This document shows positions 24,552 to 32,888 of a stretch of DNA of 64,000 bases, in pieces. Origin of the DNA: Achromobacter dolens (GTDB lineage Bacteria > Pseudomonadota > Gammaproteobacteria > Burkholderiales > Burkholderiaceae_B); assembly GCF_902859745.1 (NCBI RefSeq), contig NZ_CADIJW010000002.1:1-64000 (forward strand), written 5' to 3'. The notes under the pieces are model-generated. The model saw only the letters and a program-made list of their open reading frames with translations. It did not search any database and was not told the origin of the DNA. Numbering within the stretch: position 1 is the stretch's first letter; every line of letters starts with the position of its first letter. Both the position numbers and the translations under genes were made by a program.

Positions 24552-25433
24552 ATGAACACCGACTTCTTGCACACGCTGGCCGCCGTGGCGCGCCATGGCT
24601 CCATGGCCGAAGCCGCCCGCCGCCTGGGGCTGACCCACGGCGCCGTGGCGCAGCAGATCCGCAAGCTGGAACAGGAGCTGGGCGTGGCGCTGGTGGCGCG
24701 CGCCGGCCGCACCGTGCACCTGACCGCAAAGGCCACCGAACTGATCGGGCCGATGCGCGAGGTGCTGGAACGGATCGAGAAGATCCGCTACCTGGCCCGT
24801 TCCGACGAGATGATGGGCGAGCTGCGGCTCGGGGCCGGCAATACGGCGCTCAATTCGATGGTGCCGGCCATCCTGGAACACCTGGTGCGGCGCCATCCGC
24901 TCATCAACGTCGAGATCCAGCCGGGCCATTCGGCGCGCTTCTACCCCGCCATCGAAAGCGGCGAACTGGACGCCGCCATCGCGCTGCAAGCGCCCTACCC
25001 GCTGTCCAAGAGCCTGGGCTGGCAGTTGCTGCGCGAAGAACCCTACGTGCTGGCGGCGGCGCCGCGCCATGCCGGTCGGCACCCGCACAGCCTGCTGACG
25101 GCGGAGCCCTTCATCCGCTATCAGCGCAGCGACTGGGGCGGCCAGCACATCGACGATTACCTGCGGCGCGTCGGCATCACGCCGCGCGAGCGCTTCGAGC
25201 TGAACGCCATCGAATCCATCGCGGTGATGGTCAGCCGCGACCTGGGGGTGGCGATCCTGCCGCGCTCCACCAACGGCGCGATCGAACGGCTCGGCCTGCT
25301 CGCCCTGCCGTTGCCCGAGCCCTGCGAGCCGCGCCGCTTCGGCCTGATCTGGTCGCGCGGGTCGCCACGGCTGGCGCTGATCCGCGCCTTTCGCGACATT
25401 GCCGTTGTAGAGTATGCCAACGCGGGCGCCTGA
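24552..25433 (+). CDS. LysR-family regulator of the adjacent catabolic operon
   Basis: The 293-residue protein has the LysR N-terminal winged helix-turn-helix (FLHTLAAVARHGSMAEAARRLGLTHGAVAQQIRKLEQELGV, split here as a signature), followed by a periplasmic-binding-fold sensor domain (LRLGAGNTALNSMVPAIL, VMVSRDLGVAILPRS). It diverges from the CitE-like gene with 85 bp between, and a palindrome lies in that gap. The most probable role is inducer-dependent activation of the 19.7-24.5 kb operon. The next plus-strand gene starts 23 bp after its stop, so it could be cotranscribed. Confidence 0.85.
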   Translation: MNTDFLHTLAAVARHGSMAEAARRLGLTHGAVAQQIRKLEQELGVALVARAGRTVHLTAKATELIGPMREVLERIEKIRYLARSDEMMGELRLGAGNTALNSMVPAILEHLVRRHPLINVEIQPGHSARFYPAIESGELDAAIALQAPYPLSKSLGWQLLREEPYVLAAAPRHAGRHPHSLLTAEPFIRYQRSDWGGQHIDDYLRRVGITPRERFELNAIESIAVMVSRDLGVAILPRSTNGAIERLGLLALPLPEPCEPRRFGLIWSRGSPRLALIRAFRDIAVVEYANAGA

Positions 25434-25456
25434 CCCGCGCTCTACAAGGGGAAAGC

Positions 25457-26320
25457 ATGAAGAAGACCATTCTGTCGACGCTCGTCGGCTGCTCGATGTT
25501 CGCACTGCCGCTGGCCGCCAGCGCGGCCGGCCAGATCGGCTACCTGGGGCCCGCGGGTTCCTGGACGCACCAGGCCTGCCTGGATCTGTTCGGCCCCGCT
25601 GACCTGGTGCCGCTGACGCGCGACGACCTGTTCAAGGGCTACCAGTCCGGCAAGATCGAGCGCGCCTGCGTGCCCGTAACCACGTCGGTGGTGGGCGTGA
25701 CGCCGTACCTGGATGCCGTGCTGGACCTGCCGGACGTGATGATCGTGGCCGAGTATCCGAAGATGCTCGGCTACAGCCTGCTGGCCAAGCCGGGCACCAA
25801 ACTGGCGGACGTCACGGAGGTGCTGGCGCACCCGGTGGCGTTCGAGGAGGTCAAGCCGTGGGTCGACCGCGAGATGCCCAAGGTCAAGCGCACCGAGGCC
25901 GCCAGCGGCGGCGCCGCCGCCAAGACGGTGGCCGACAGCCCGGGCCATGACAAGGCGTCGTTCGGCCCCAAGGTCGGCGCGTCGGTCTATTCGCTGGTAT
26001 CGCTGGTGGACGGCATCGAGCAAGGGCCGCACAACGTGACCCGTTGGTGGGTGCTGGGCCGCGCGATGCCGGCGCCGACGGGGCGCGACAAGACCTCGCT
26101 GCTGGTCGACACATCCGACGACAGGTTCAACGACACGTTGGCGGCGCTGGTCGATGCCAAGGTGCCGGTGCTGACGATCTACGAGCGGCCCAGCAAGAAG
26201 ACGCTGGACACGCATCGCTACGTGATCGAGGTGGCCGGCCATGCCCGGCAGGAGCCGCTGGCGTCCCTGCTGGCGGCCCATCCGGGGATACGGCTGCTGG
26301 GCTCATATCCCCGCCAGTGA
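25457..26320 (+). CDS. Exported prephenate dehydratase-like protein with ACT domain
   Basis: The 287-residue protein begins with a clear signal peptide (MKKTILSTLVGCSMFALPLA, AXA at the end of ASAAG). The mature part aligns with monofunctional prephenate dehydratase: GYLGPAGSWTHQACLDLFG, a shared PVTTSVVGVTPYLDAVL strand, and HNVTRWWVLGR at the TRF position. It is followed by a full ACT domain (KTSLLVDTSDD, VLTIYERPSKKTLDTHRYVI, LLGSYPRQ). Prephenate dehydratase normally makes phenylpyruvate in the cytoplasm; here the enzyme should work in the periplasm. The TRF phenylalanine is tryptophan. Gene order places it after a LysR gene with RBS AAGGGG. Confidence 0.75.
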   Translation: MKKTILSTLVGCSMFALPLAASAAGQIGYLGPAGSWTHQACLDLFGPADLVPLTRDDLFKGYQSGKIERACVPVTTSVVGVTPYLDAVLDLPDVMIVAEYPKMLGYSLLAKPGTKLADVTEVLAHPVAFEEVKPWVDREMPKVKRTEAASGGAAAKTVADSPGHDKASFGPKVGASVYSLVSLVDGIEQGPHNVTRWWVLGRAMPAPTGRDKTSLLVDTSDDRFNDTLAALVDAKVPVLTIYERPSKKTLDTHRYVIEVAGHARQEPLASLLAAHPGIRLLGSYPRQ

Positions 26321-26439
26321 TCCCCGCGCTCGCCGATGGGGCGAAAGATCCGGTTGCACTTTATTGGGGACATACGCAAATCCGCCCTTGATAATGCGGA
26401 CCTTCCCTCGGCAGCGCGTGCGCGCAACGTTGCCGGGCA

Positions 26440-26468
26440 ATAAAAAGCGCCGGGCCCGCGGGCCCGGC
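26440..26468 (-). terminator. GC hairpin with U-run on the minus strand
   Basis: A perfect 20-bp palindrome, GCCGGGCCCGCGGGCCCGGC (26449-26468), is preceded on the plus strand by AATAAAAAGC, so on the minus strand the hairpin is followed by GCTTTTTATT. It is an intrinsic terminator for minus-strand transcription, yet both flanking genes are on the plus strand. Confidence 0.6.
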
Positions 26469-26490
26469 CAGCAACCCGGGATCCCGTTCA

Positions 26491-26934
26491 ATGAGCCGTA
26501 TTTTTCCAGGCGACCTCTGGTCCGTGGGCGAAGCCCGCATCAACGATCTGTTGGTCGTGGTCCGCTTGCGCACCGGCCTGCCGCCGGCGCCCACACGCCA
26601 GGTCAATGAGAACCTGGTCATCATTTCCTGGCCGTACACGGGCATCGAAAACGGCATGCCCAATGAAGAAGACAAGCAAAGCACCAACCGCTTCGAAGAA
26701 GCCATCGAACAGGCGTTCGACGACTCCGACATCGGCGTGCAGGTGGCTTGCCTGACCGGCAATCACCAGAAGGAATGGCGTTTCTACACGCACGACGTCG
26801 AAGCGTTCCTGGATGCGTTCAATGCCTGCCTGGCGGGGCATCCGGTCTATCCCATCCGACTGGGCACGTACAAGGATCCCGATTGGAATGGCCTGGCGGA
26901 ACTACAGCCGGAAGGCTCCGACCAGCTTCACTGA
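26491..26934 (+). CDS. DUF695-domain protein
   Basis: The 147-residue product matches the DUF695 pattern: LVIISWPYTG, NRFEEAIEQAFDDSDIGVQVACLTGNHQKEWRFYT, then FLDAFNACLAGHPVYPI. Cytoplasmic, no signal peptide. The family is uncharacterised but widespread, and is sometimes found near toxin or antitoxin genes. The ATG has no strong ribosome site (GGGATCCC at about ten bases). It lies 170 bp after the exported prephenate dehydratase gene, with the minus-strand terminator between. Confidence 0.75.
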   Translation: MSRIFPGDLWSVGEARINDLLVVVRLRTGLPPAPTRQVNENLVIISWPYTGIENGMPNEEDKQSTNRFEEAIEQAFDDSDIGVQVACLTGNHQKEWRFYTHDVEAFLDAFNACLAGHPVYPIRLGTYKDPDWNGLAELQPEGSDQLH

Positions 26935-26991
26935 AAGGCCAACCGGCCGCGCCATCGATCAGGCCGGTCGCCACCTGCAGAGGATATTATT

Positions 26992-27594
26992 TTGAAGTTC
27001 AAAGCCGCACTCCTGATCTCCGCCATCACCGCCGTGGTTGCCGCCCCCGCGAATGCCGAGCCGCCGCGCTCGGTCGATGCCCGGAGTTTCGACATCGCCG
27101 GCGTCAAGACGGGCATGGACTACGACGAAGCGGTCGCCGCCGCGGCGAAGAATTTCGGCGTGGGCAAGAATCAGATCAAGGCGGGTTACCCGACGCTGAA
27201 CCCCGTCACCAACACCAAGCAGCCGCAGAATTTCAGCTACGAAAAAGATGGCGTTCGGCTGGTGGTGCATTTCGAGCCGCGCGTGCCGGTCGACAAGCAG
27301 CGGCCGCTGGCGGTGTCCCAGGTCCGCTACGAAATGCCGTGGACGCCGGCCAACAAGGACGCCATGGCGCAGGCCGTGGTGCAGAAATACGGCAAGCAGT
27401 CGAACTTTCCCAACCAGTTGAACCTGGAGTGGTGCCAGAAGCCCAGCACCAATCCCGGCATGGGTTGCTCGACCGACATGACGCAAGCGGTGCTGAAATA
27501 CAGCGGCGTCAGCGTGCAGTTGTATGACCCGGCCTGGACCAACGCGCGGATCGAGTTCATCAACCAGTCGAACAGCCGCAAGCCGAGCTTCTGA
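26992..27594 (+). CDS. Secreted hypothetical protein
   Basis: The 200-residue protein has a signal peptide (MKFKAALLISAITAVVAAPA, cleaved at ANAEP) and no lipobox, so it is probably periplasmic. Mature features: SFDIAGVKTGMDYDEAVAAAA near the start, and a pair of cysteines (EWCQKP and GMGCSTD) that may form a disulphide. The start is TTG, but AGAGGA stands seven bases upstream and the signal peptide begins there. No ATG occurs between it and the signal core. No function is recognised. It ends 83 bp from the convergent siderophore receptor gene. Confidence 0.65.
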   Translation: MKFKAALLISAITAVVAAPANAEPPRSVDARSFDIAGVKTGMDYDEAVAAAAKNFGVGKNQIKAGYPTLNPVTNTKQPQNFSYEKDGVRLVVHFEPRVPVDKQRPLAVSQVRYEMPWTPANKDAMAQAVVQKYGKQSNFPNQLNLEWCQKPSTNPGMGCSTDMTQAVLKYSGVSVQLYDPAWTNARIEFINQSNSRKPSF

Positions 27595-27649
27595 CCGGGC
27601 CCGGCGCCCGCGGTAGGCATGACGGGCGCCGTCTCCAGGACGATGAGTC

Positions 27650-27672
27650 AGCCCGGCCGAACCGGCCGGGCT
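27650..27672. terminator. Strong hairpin between convergent genes
   Basis: AGCCCGGCCG, a three-base loop AAC, and CGGCCGGGCT form an uninterrupted 10-bp stem between the secreted hypothetical (+) and the receptor gene (-). No U-run follows on either strand, so termination may be partial. Confidence 0.45.
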
Positions 27673-27677
27673 CGCGC

Positions 27678-29873
27678 TCAATACTGATACCGCATCGTCA
27701 ACGTCGCGCTACGCCCCGCCGCCCACGCGCCCTGGCTGTAGAAGCCGATCTGCGAGTAGTACTTGCGGTCCATCAGGTTGTTGATATTCAACTGCGCCGA
27801 CAGGCTCTTGTCGAACCGGTAGCGCGCCATCAGGTTGACCAGCGCATAGCTGCCCTGCCCCACGCGCTCCTCGCCATTGGGGCCGTTGGCGATCGTGTAG
27901 ACGTGGCTCTGCCAGTTGACGCCCCCGCCCACCGTCAACCGGTTCCAGTCGCCCGGCAATCGGTAGGTGGTGAACAAGCGCACCAGGCTGCGCGGCTGGT
28001 CTGTCTGGATGGGGCTGCCGTCGCCGTCGCGCGCGGTCCAGTGCGACCATCCCGCCGCCACGTTCCAGCCGGGCGAGACTTCCCCCGACACTTCCAGGTC
28101 GAAGCCCCGGCTGCGCGTGCCATTGGCGGCGCGCGAGGCCTGGTTGAGCGTGCCGGGCACCAGATAGCCGACGTCGTCCTGCGCCAGATTGTCCTGGTTG
28201 ATCTGGAATACCGCCGCCGAGGCATTCAGGCGGCCTTCGAGGAATTCACCCTTGATGCCGGCCTCGTAGGCCTTGCCCTCCAGCGGATCGAGCCAGTTGC
28301 CGTTGCGGTCCTGCTTGTCCTGCGGATTGAAGATCTCGGTATAGCTGACGTACGCCGTATAGTTCTCGTTGATGTCGTACAGCAGGCCGGCGTACGGCAC
28401 GAAGGCGTCCTTGTCGAACGCCTGCCGGCTGCTGCCGCCCCACCCTACCGCATCCGTCTTCCACGTGCTGTAGCGGCCGCCGACGATCAGCTTGAGCGGA
28501 TCAGCCAGGCTGAAGCGCAGCGCGCCGTACCAACCGGCCTGCTTGGTGGTGTAGCGGCTGGCCAGGGTGGAGGTGTCGCTCCACTGCGGTTCGGGATACG
28601 AGCCGTCCCAGTCCAGGAAATTGCCGATGGGCGCCGGCGAGACCGCGCCACGGTTGCGGAAATCGGCGTATTGGCGGGTGAAGCTGGCGCCGACCACCGC
28701 TTCGTGCTGGCGGCCGAACAATGAGAAAGGGCCGGAAGCCTTGAGGTCCAGGCTGTTCTGCTTGCGGTCGCCGTAGTAGCGCTGGGCCGAGGCGCCCATG
28801 CCCAGGCCGGTGTTGCGGTCGGGCCAGCCATACAGGTAGAGCAGCTTGCCGTCCATTTCGTGCTTGGAGTGCGAACCGACGGCCTGCACGCGCCAGCCGT
28901 TATCGAAGCGGTGCTCCAGGCTGGCAAAGGCGCCTTCGGTGGTGCTGGCCCACTTGGTCCAGTCGGCGCCGGTGTTGAGCGAGCGTTTCCAGTCGGTGCG
29001 GCCGCCGTCGGCGTACCACAGCGGGAAACCGCCCCAACTGCTGCGTTGCGGGTCGTTGTCCTGATAGTTGAAGCCGACGCTCAAGGTGGTGCGGGCGGTC
29101 AGGTCGGCGTCCACCACGCCATAGAAGACCTTCTTGCGGTTCTGGTAGCCATCCAGGTACGAGTGGTTGTCCTGGTAGGCCGAGACGATGCGGCCGCGCA
29201 CGCTGCCGCTGGCGTTCAGCGGCGACGACAGGTCGGCGCTGGCACGGTAGGTGTCCCAGGTGCCGGCGCTGACGCTCAGGTCGGCGGTGAATTCGCGGCT
29301 GGTGGCGTGCTTGCGCACCAGGTTGACGGACGCGGACGGGTTGCCGGTGCCGGTCAGCAGGCCGGTGGCGCCGCGCACCACCTCGACGCGGTCATAGATG
29401 ATGGAGTCCAACGAAGATTCACCGCCGGCATAGCCGATATCGAAACTGGTGGGCACGCCGTCGTACAGATAGTTGCTGATGGCGAAGCCGCGCGAGCTGA
29501 AGGTGTAGCGTTCGCTGTCGTAGTTCTGCACCGAGATGCCGGGCGTGTTGCCCAGGATGTCGGTCAGCGAGCGCATGTCCTGGTCTTCGATGCGCTGGCG
29601 CGTGACCACGGTGACCGATTGCGGGGTTTCGCGCAGCGTCAGCGGCAGACCAGTGCTGGCGGCCGTGGCGCGCGGGGTGTAGGAACCCGTGCCCTCGGTG
29701 GTGGTGGGGTCGCCGTCTGCCTGGACCTGCACGGCGGGCAAGGTGGCGACGCCCGACTCCTGCGCCAGCGCTGTGCCGCTGGCCAGCGCCATCAGCACCA
29801 GGCTGGTGGTGCGCCGCAGGGCGAGGCGTGGACGAACGGGGAAAATCAGGCTGGCGGGCCGCGGGTCTTGCAT
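27678..29873 (-). CDS. TonB-dependent siderophore receptor (third)
   Basis: The 731-residue receptor has a signal peptide (TTSLVLMALASGTALAQE), plug motifs LRETPQSVTVVTRQRI and VEVVRGATGLLTGTGNPSASVN, and a barrel ending in SATLTMRYQY. The plug is like the FpvA/FhuE/FoxA group of hydroxamate and pyoverdine-type receptors, but the ligand is not determined. ATG 29873 is chosen because AAGGA lies six bases upstream and the signal peptide starts there; the upstream ATG at 29912 is inside the regulatory region. A Fur-like site lies about 45 bp upstream. No regulator gene is adjacent, unlike the two earlier receptors. Confidence 0.9.
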   Translation of the reverse strand: MQDPRPASLIFPVRPRLALRRTTSLVLMALASGTALAQESGVATLPAVQVQADGDPTTTEGTGSYTPRATAASTGLPLTLRETPQSVTVVTRQRIEDQDMRSLTDILGNTPGISVQNYDSERYTFSSRGFAISNYLYDGVPTSFDIGYAGGESSLDSIIYDRVEVVRGATGLLTGTGNPSASVNLVRKHATSREFTADLSVSAGTWDTYRASADLSSPLNASGSVRGRIVSAYQDNHSYLDGYQNRKKVFYGVVDADLTARTTLSVGFNYQDNDPQRSSWGGFPLWYADGGRTDWKRSLNTGADWTKWASTTEGAFASLEHRFDNGWRVQAVGSHSKHEMDGKLLYLYGWPDRNTGLGMGASAQRYYGDRKQNSLDLKASGPFSLFGRQHEAVVGASFTRQYADFRNRGAVSPAPIGNFLDWDGSYPEPQWSDTSTLASRYTTKQAGWYGALRFSLADPLKLIVGGRYSTWKTDAVGWGGSSRQAFDKDAFVPYAGLLYDINENYTAYVSYTEIFNPQDKQDRNGNWLDPLEGKAYEAGIKGEFLEGRLNASAAVFQINQDNLAQDDVGYLVPGTLNQASRAANGTRSRGFDLEVSGEVSPGWNVAAGWSHWTARDGDGSPIQTDQPRSLVRLFTTYRLPGDWNRLTVGGGVNWQSHVYTIANGPNGEERVGQGSYALVNLMARYRFDKSLSAQLNINNLMDRKYYSQIGFYSQGAWAAGRSATLTMRYQY

Positions 29874-29913
29874 GACGCTTCCTTGCAGGGTTGGTGAATA
29901 ATTGGCAAGCAAG

Positions 29914-29932
29914 TGTAATGCGAACTCTTATC
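29914..29932. promoter_or_regulatory. Possible Fur box upstream of the third receptor
   Basis: The 19 bases from 29914 match 12 of 19 positions of the Fur consensus, with TAATG and TTATC as kept half-sites. Location just upstream of the receptor start fits iron repression. Between 29933 and 30073 I see nothing further. Confidence 0.5.
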
Positions 29933-30073
29933 ATGTGCATTTGTGTTGCGAATATGCACAATAGGGATAGCCCCGATTTGGCCAGGCCTTGTAGGGGTTT
30001 TCGACGCGTGGCACGCGCGCGTCCGGGCTATGGCGCCGCTGTCCTGGCCGCGTCGGGCCTGGCTTGGCGGGAA

Positions 30074-30652
30074 CTACTTCCCAACACCCGTCGGAACAAA
30101 TAATGCGTGCGCGCCATTGGCCAGGTATGCCCCGTTCACGCCGTCGAATCTGCGTGCCGCGTCCGGCCATGCAATGAATTTCCGGTCGACCCTGGTTCCG
30201 CGCTGACCGGTGGCCGCGTCGATGGATACCAACTTCTCCGCGCGCGCCCTTGCCTCGCGCAGCACGATCGCCACGAATGCCTCGGTATCCTCGTCACCCG
30301 CCGGAATTGACGCCCGCAGCTCGCCGTTGAGAAGGGAATCCGGGAGAAAATCCGCGGTTCTTGACCTCAAAAGGCTGACCAGCCCTGACCCGACCAGCGC
30401 GTAGATCCAGCCCTTTCCCGAGGGATGACGTTTCACATAGCGATTGTGAAAATCCGCTTCGGAGATGATGGAGGAATCCACGATCGTCACGTGGACCCCG
30501 CCACACACATCGATTCGATTCTTGTATCCCGGCCGCTCGACGTCCGGCTGCTCCTGCATGTTGATGAACCGGACCGAGGGGCGGGCTTTCATGAGCGCGC
30601 CGGCGAATTCAGCCTCATCCACTGAAGTCATGAATAAGCACTGTTGAATCAT
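30074..30652 (-). CDS. Hypothetical protein, no recognised family
   Basis: The product is 192 residues from ATG 30652; a GTG at 30667 (AGGG upstream) and an ATG at 30631 are alternatives. It has no signal peptide or membrane segment. Features: FINMQEQPDVERPGYKNRIDV, HVTIVDSSIISEADFHNRYV, a short glycine-containing segment WIYALVGSGLVSLL and a charged helix EAFVAIVLREARARAEKL. Codon use is less GC-rich than the neighbours. I do not recognise a function. The position between two siderophore-related and orphan genes gives no useful context. Confidence 0.5.
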   Translation of the reverse strand: MIQQCLFMTSVDEAEFAGALMKARPSVRFINMQEQPDVERPGYKNRIDVCGGVHVTIVDSSIISEADFHNRYVKRHPSGKGWIYALVGSGLVSLLRSRTADFLPDSLLNGELRASIPAGDEDTEAFVAIVLREARARAEKLVSIDAATGQRGTRVDRKFIAWPDAARRFDGVNGAYLANGAHALFVPTGVGK

Positions 30653-30731
30653 CTTGGAGCCGGCCACGGGTCGCCCTATTCCGGTTGCGCAATGGATGCC
30701 TGCGCCAGGATCACCGGCATGAACCCTGCCC

Positions 30732-31406
30732 TCACCGATCCACCGATTTCATGTCGCAGGTCGTTTCCTGCACGTCGCACAGTCCCCGGAACCACGCCCG
30801 CCCCGCCAGTCGTTCGCCCTTGGCGCGCTCGACGATCTCGTCCTGCGGCGAGCGCTTGCGGTCCACCAGGTAATCCAGCAGCACCCAGTCCTCGTGGCAG
30901 GCGCGGATGCCCTGGATCTTGCCCATTTCGGTCAGCCAGTCGCTGCCCAGGTCCACCAACCGCTGGCTGGCGGCGTCGGGCCTGGCATAGCCGCGCGCGG
31001 ACTGGATGCCGACCCGCGCATCGTCGGCGCGGATCCAGCCTTCGCCCTTGTAGAGCTTGCGCGGCGCACGCTCCGGATATTCCTCCTCGTTGTAAGCGTC
31101 GCTGGCGTTGGCGATCCTGAGCCAGCCGTCCTTCGTTTCCTTCACGTCGAAGGTGACGCTGTACGAATACTCCGGCTCGCCGGCGGCGGGCCTGGCGGGG
31201 ATCTGGCCCAGGGCCTTGGCGCTGGCGGACGGCGCGTCGCGCACGGTGATCGACGGCTTGTCGTAGTTGGCCCAGGCGCTGAAGGCGCACGCGGTCGCGC
31301 CCGCGGGGGCTTCGGGTTGGACAGGGGCGGCGATGACCGGCGGCGCGGCCAGCAGCGCCAGCGTCAGCGCGGCGATCGAAGCGGTCAGACGGGGACGAAT
31401 GTGCAT
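30732..31406 (-). CDS. Secreted SH3-like domain hypothetical protein
   Basis: The 224-residue protein has a signal peptide (LTLALLAAPPVIAAP). The segment PSITVRDAPSASAKALGQIPA is like the start of a bacterial SH3 domain, followed by YSYSVTFDVKETKDGWLRI and GEGWIRADDARVGIQS, the GW and WI features being typical of the fold. Three cysteines (TACAFS, GLCDV, TTCDM) sit in the mature part, with a fourth in RACHEDW. Bacterial SH3 domains bind cell-wall peptide or protein ligands. ATG 31406 has GGAG six bases upstream. The context, with an alpha-hydroxy-acid dehydrogenase gene upstream, is not informative. Confidence 0.65.
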   Translation of the reverse strand: MHIRPRLTASIAALTLALLAAPPVIAAPVQPEAPAGATACAFSAWANYDKPSITVRDAPSASAKALGQIPARPAAGEPEYSYSVTFDVKETKDGWLRIANASDAYNEEEYPERAPRKLYKGEGWIRADDARVGIQSARGYARPDAASQRLVDLGSDWLTEMGKIQGIRACHEDWVLLDYLVDRKRSPQDEIVERAKGERLAGRAWFRGLCDVQETTCDMKSVDR

Positions 31407-31560
31407 GAAAACTCCAAAGCGTCGACGATCCGGGCCCGGCTGGTCCCCGACATCCCACAAGCCGGATTGCTATCCAACTGACGAGCGGCGGTCCACCGGC
31501 GTGGGGTTCTGTTTATCGGGCAGTTCCGCGACTGTATCAAACCCGCCGCCAGCGGCCGCT

Positions 31561-32706
31561 TCAGCGGAACCGCAGGTGCCGCCGCTGCAGCTCTGCCACC
31601 GTCCGGCAACCCATCAGCTTCATCGCGCGCTCGATCTCCACGCGCATCTGTTCCAGCGCCCGTTCCACGCCGGGCCGTCCGGCGGCAGCCAGCGGGAACA
31701 GGTAGTAGCGGCCCAGCCCCACGGCCTTGGCGCCCAGCGCCAGCGCCTTGAGCACGTGCGTGCCGCGCTGCACGCCGCCGTCCATCATCACGTCGATGCG
31801 GTCGCCGACGGCGTCGACGATCTCGGCGAGCTGGTCGAAGGCGCTGCGCGAGCCGTCGAGCTGGCGGCCACCGTGGTTGGACAGCACGATGCCGGTGCAG
31901 CCGATGTCGACGGCGCGCCTGGCGTCCTCGACCGACATGATGCCCTTCAGGCAGAACTGGCCGCCCCACTCGCGCACCATGGCGGCGACGTCGTCCCAGG
32001 TCATGGCGGGATCGAGCATCTCGGTGAAATAGCGGCTGATGGACATGGCGCCGCCGCCCATGTCGACGTGGCCGTCGAGCTGCGGCAGGCGGAAGCGTTC
32101 GTGGGTGGCGTAGTTGATGGCCCAGGCGGGCTTGATGGCGAACTGGGCGATGCCGGCCAGGTTCAGGCGGAACGGGATGGCAAAGCCGGTGCGCTTGTCG
32201 CGCTCGCGGTTGCCGCCGGTGATGCTGTCGACGGTCAGCATCATGACCTGCACGCCGGCGGCCTTGGCGCGCGCCATCATGTCGCGGTTCAGGCCGCGGT
32301 CCTTGTGGAAGTAGAACTGGTAGACCTGCGGGCCGCCGCTGATCCGGCGCGCCTCTTCCAGGCTGACGGTGCCCAGCGACGACACCCCGAACATGGTGCC
32401 GAACTTGCCGGCGGCGGCGGCCACGGCGCGTTCGCCGTCGTGGTGGAACAGGCGTTGCAGCGCGGTGGGCGAGCAATAGACCGGCATGGCCAGCTTCTGT
32501 CCCATGACGGTGACGGACATGTCCACATCCGCCACGCCGCGCAGCACGTCGGGCACCAGGTCGCAGGCCTCGAAGGCCTCGGTGTTGCGGCGGTAGGTGG
32601 TCTCATCGTCGGCGGCGCCGTCGATGTAGTTGAAGATCGGGCCGGGCAGCCGCTGGCGCGCCATGCGGCGAAAGTCGTGGAAATTCTGGCACTGGTTCAG
32701 GCGCAT
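31561..32706 (-). CDS. FMN-dependent alpha-hydroxy-acid dehydrogenase/oxidase
   Basis: The 381-residue protein matches the L-lactate dehydrogenase/mandelate dehydrogenase family: FRRMARQRLPGPIFNYIDGAA, FGVSSLGTVSLEEARR, MMLTVDSITGGNRERD, FCLKGIMSVEDARRAV, the active-site GIVLSNHGGRQLDG with catalytic histidine, and a flavin phosphate strand DVMMDGGVQRG. It oxidises a 2-hydroxy acid to the 2-oxo acid with FMN. I chose ATG 32706 (MRLNQ) with AAAGG upstream. It diverges from the CaiB operon at 32889, and the shared regulatory motif lies in the intergenic region. The substrate is unknown, but the neighbours suggest a hydroxy-acid metabolite. Confidence 0.85.
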   Translation of the reverse strand: MRLNQCQNFHDFRRMARQRLPGPIFNYIDGAADDETTYRRNTEAFEACDLVPDVLRGVADVDMSVTVMGQKLAMPVYCSPTALQRLFHHDGERAVAAAAGKFGTMFGVSSLGTVSLEEARRISGGPQVYQFYFHKDRGLNRDMMARAKAAGVQVMMLTVDSITGGNRERDKRTGFAIPFRLNLAGIAQFAIKPAWAINYATHERFRLPQLDGHVDMGGGAMSISRYFTEMLDPAMTWDDVAAMVREWGGQFCLKGIMSVEDARRAVDIGCTGIVLSNHGGRQLDGSRSAFDQLAEIVDAVGDRIDVMMDGGVQRGTHVLKALALGAKAVGLGRYYLFPLAAAGRPGVERALEQMRVEIERAMKLMGCRTVAELQRRHLRFR

Positions 32707-32800
32707 CGGGGGACCTTTGTCTACGCTGCACGGACTACCGGAATGCCCCTTGCGACCCGGGCATGATGGGCCGAATTGTACCGGGGACGGCGTCCCATCA

Positions 32801-32856
32801 CGCATAACAGCTTTGCCATCCGGGTGGAGCCTGCCGCGGCGCGGAAATCCTAGACT
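32801..32856 (+). promoter_or_regulatory. Motif CGCATAACAGC and -10 element before CoA-transferase gene
   Basis: CGCATAACAGCTTTGCC begins at 32801, and TAGACT, a -10-like hexamer, begins at 32851, 50 bp on. The same motif with the same 50-bp spacing to a -10-like hexamer occurs at 34957-35012 in front of the second CoA-transferase gene. It is probably an activator site for the LysR protein encoded at 39668. Confidence 0.5.
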
Positions 32857-32888
32857 GGCCGCACTTCACAGCAGTCAAGGAGAAGGCG

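Noticed and set aside
29933-30073. Search for a regulator or small RNA upstream of the third receptor
   Set aside because: No frame, hairpin with T-run or convincing promoter seen beyond the Fur-like site.
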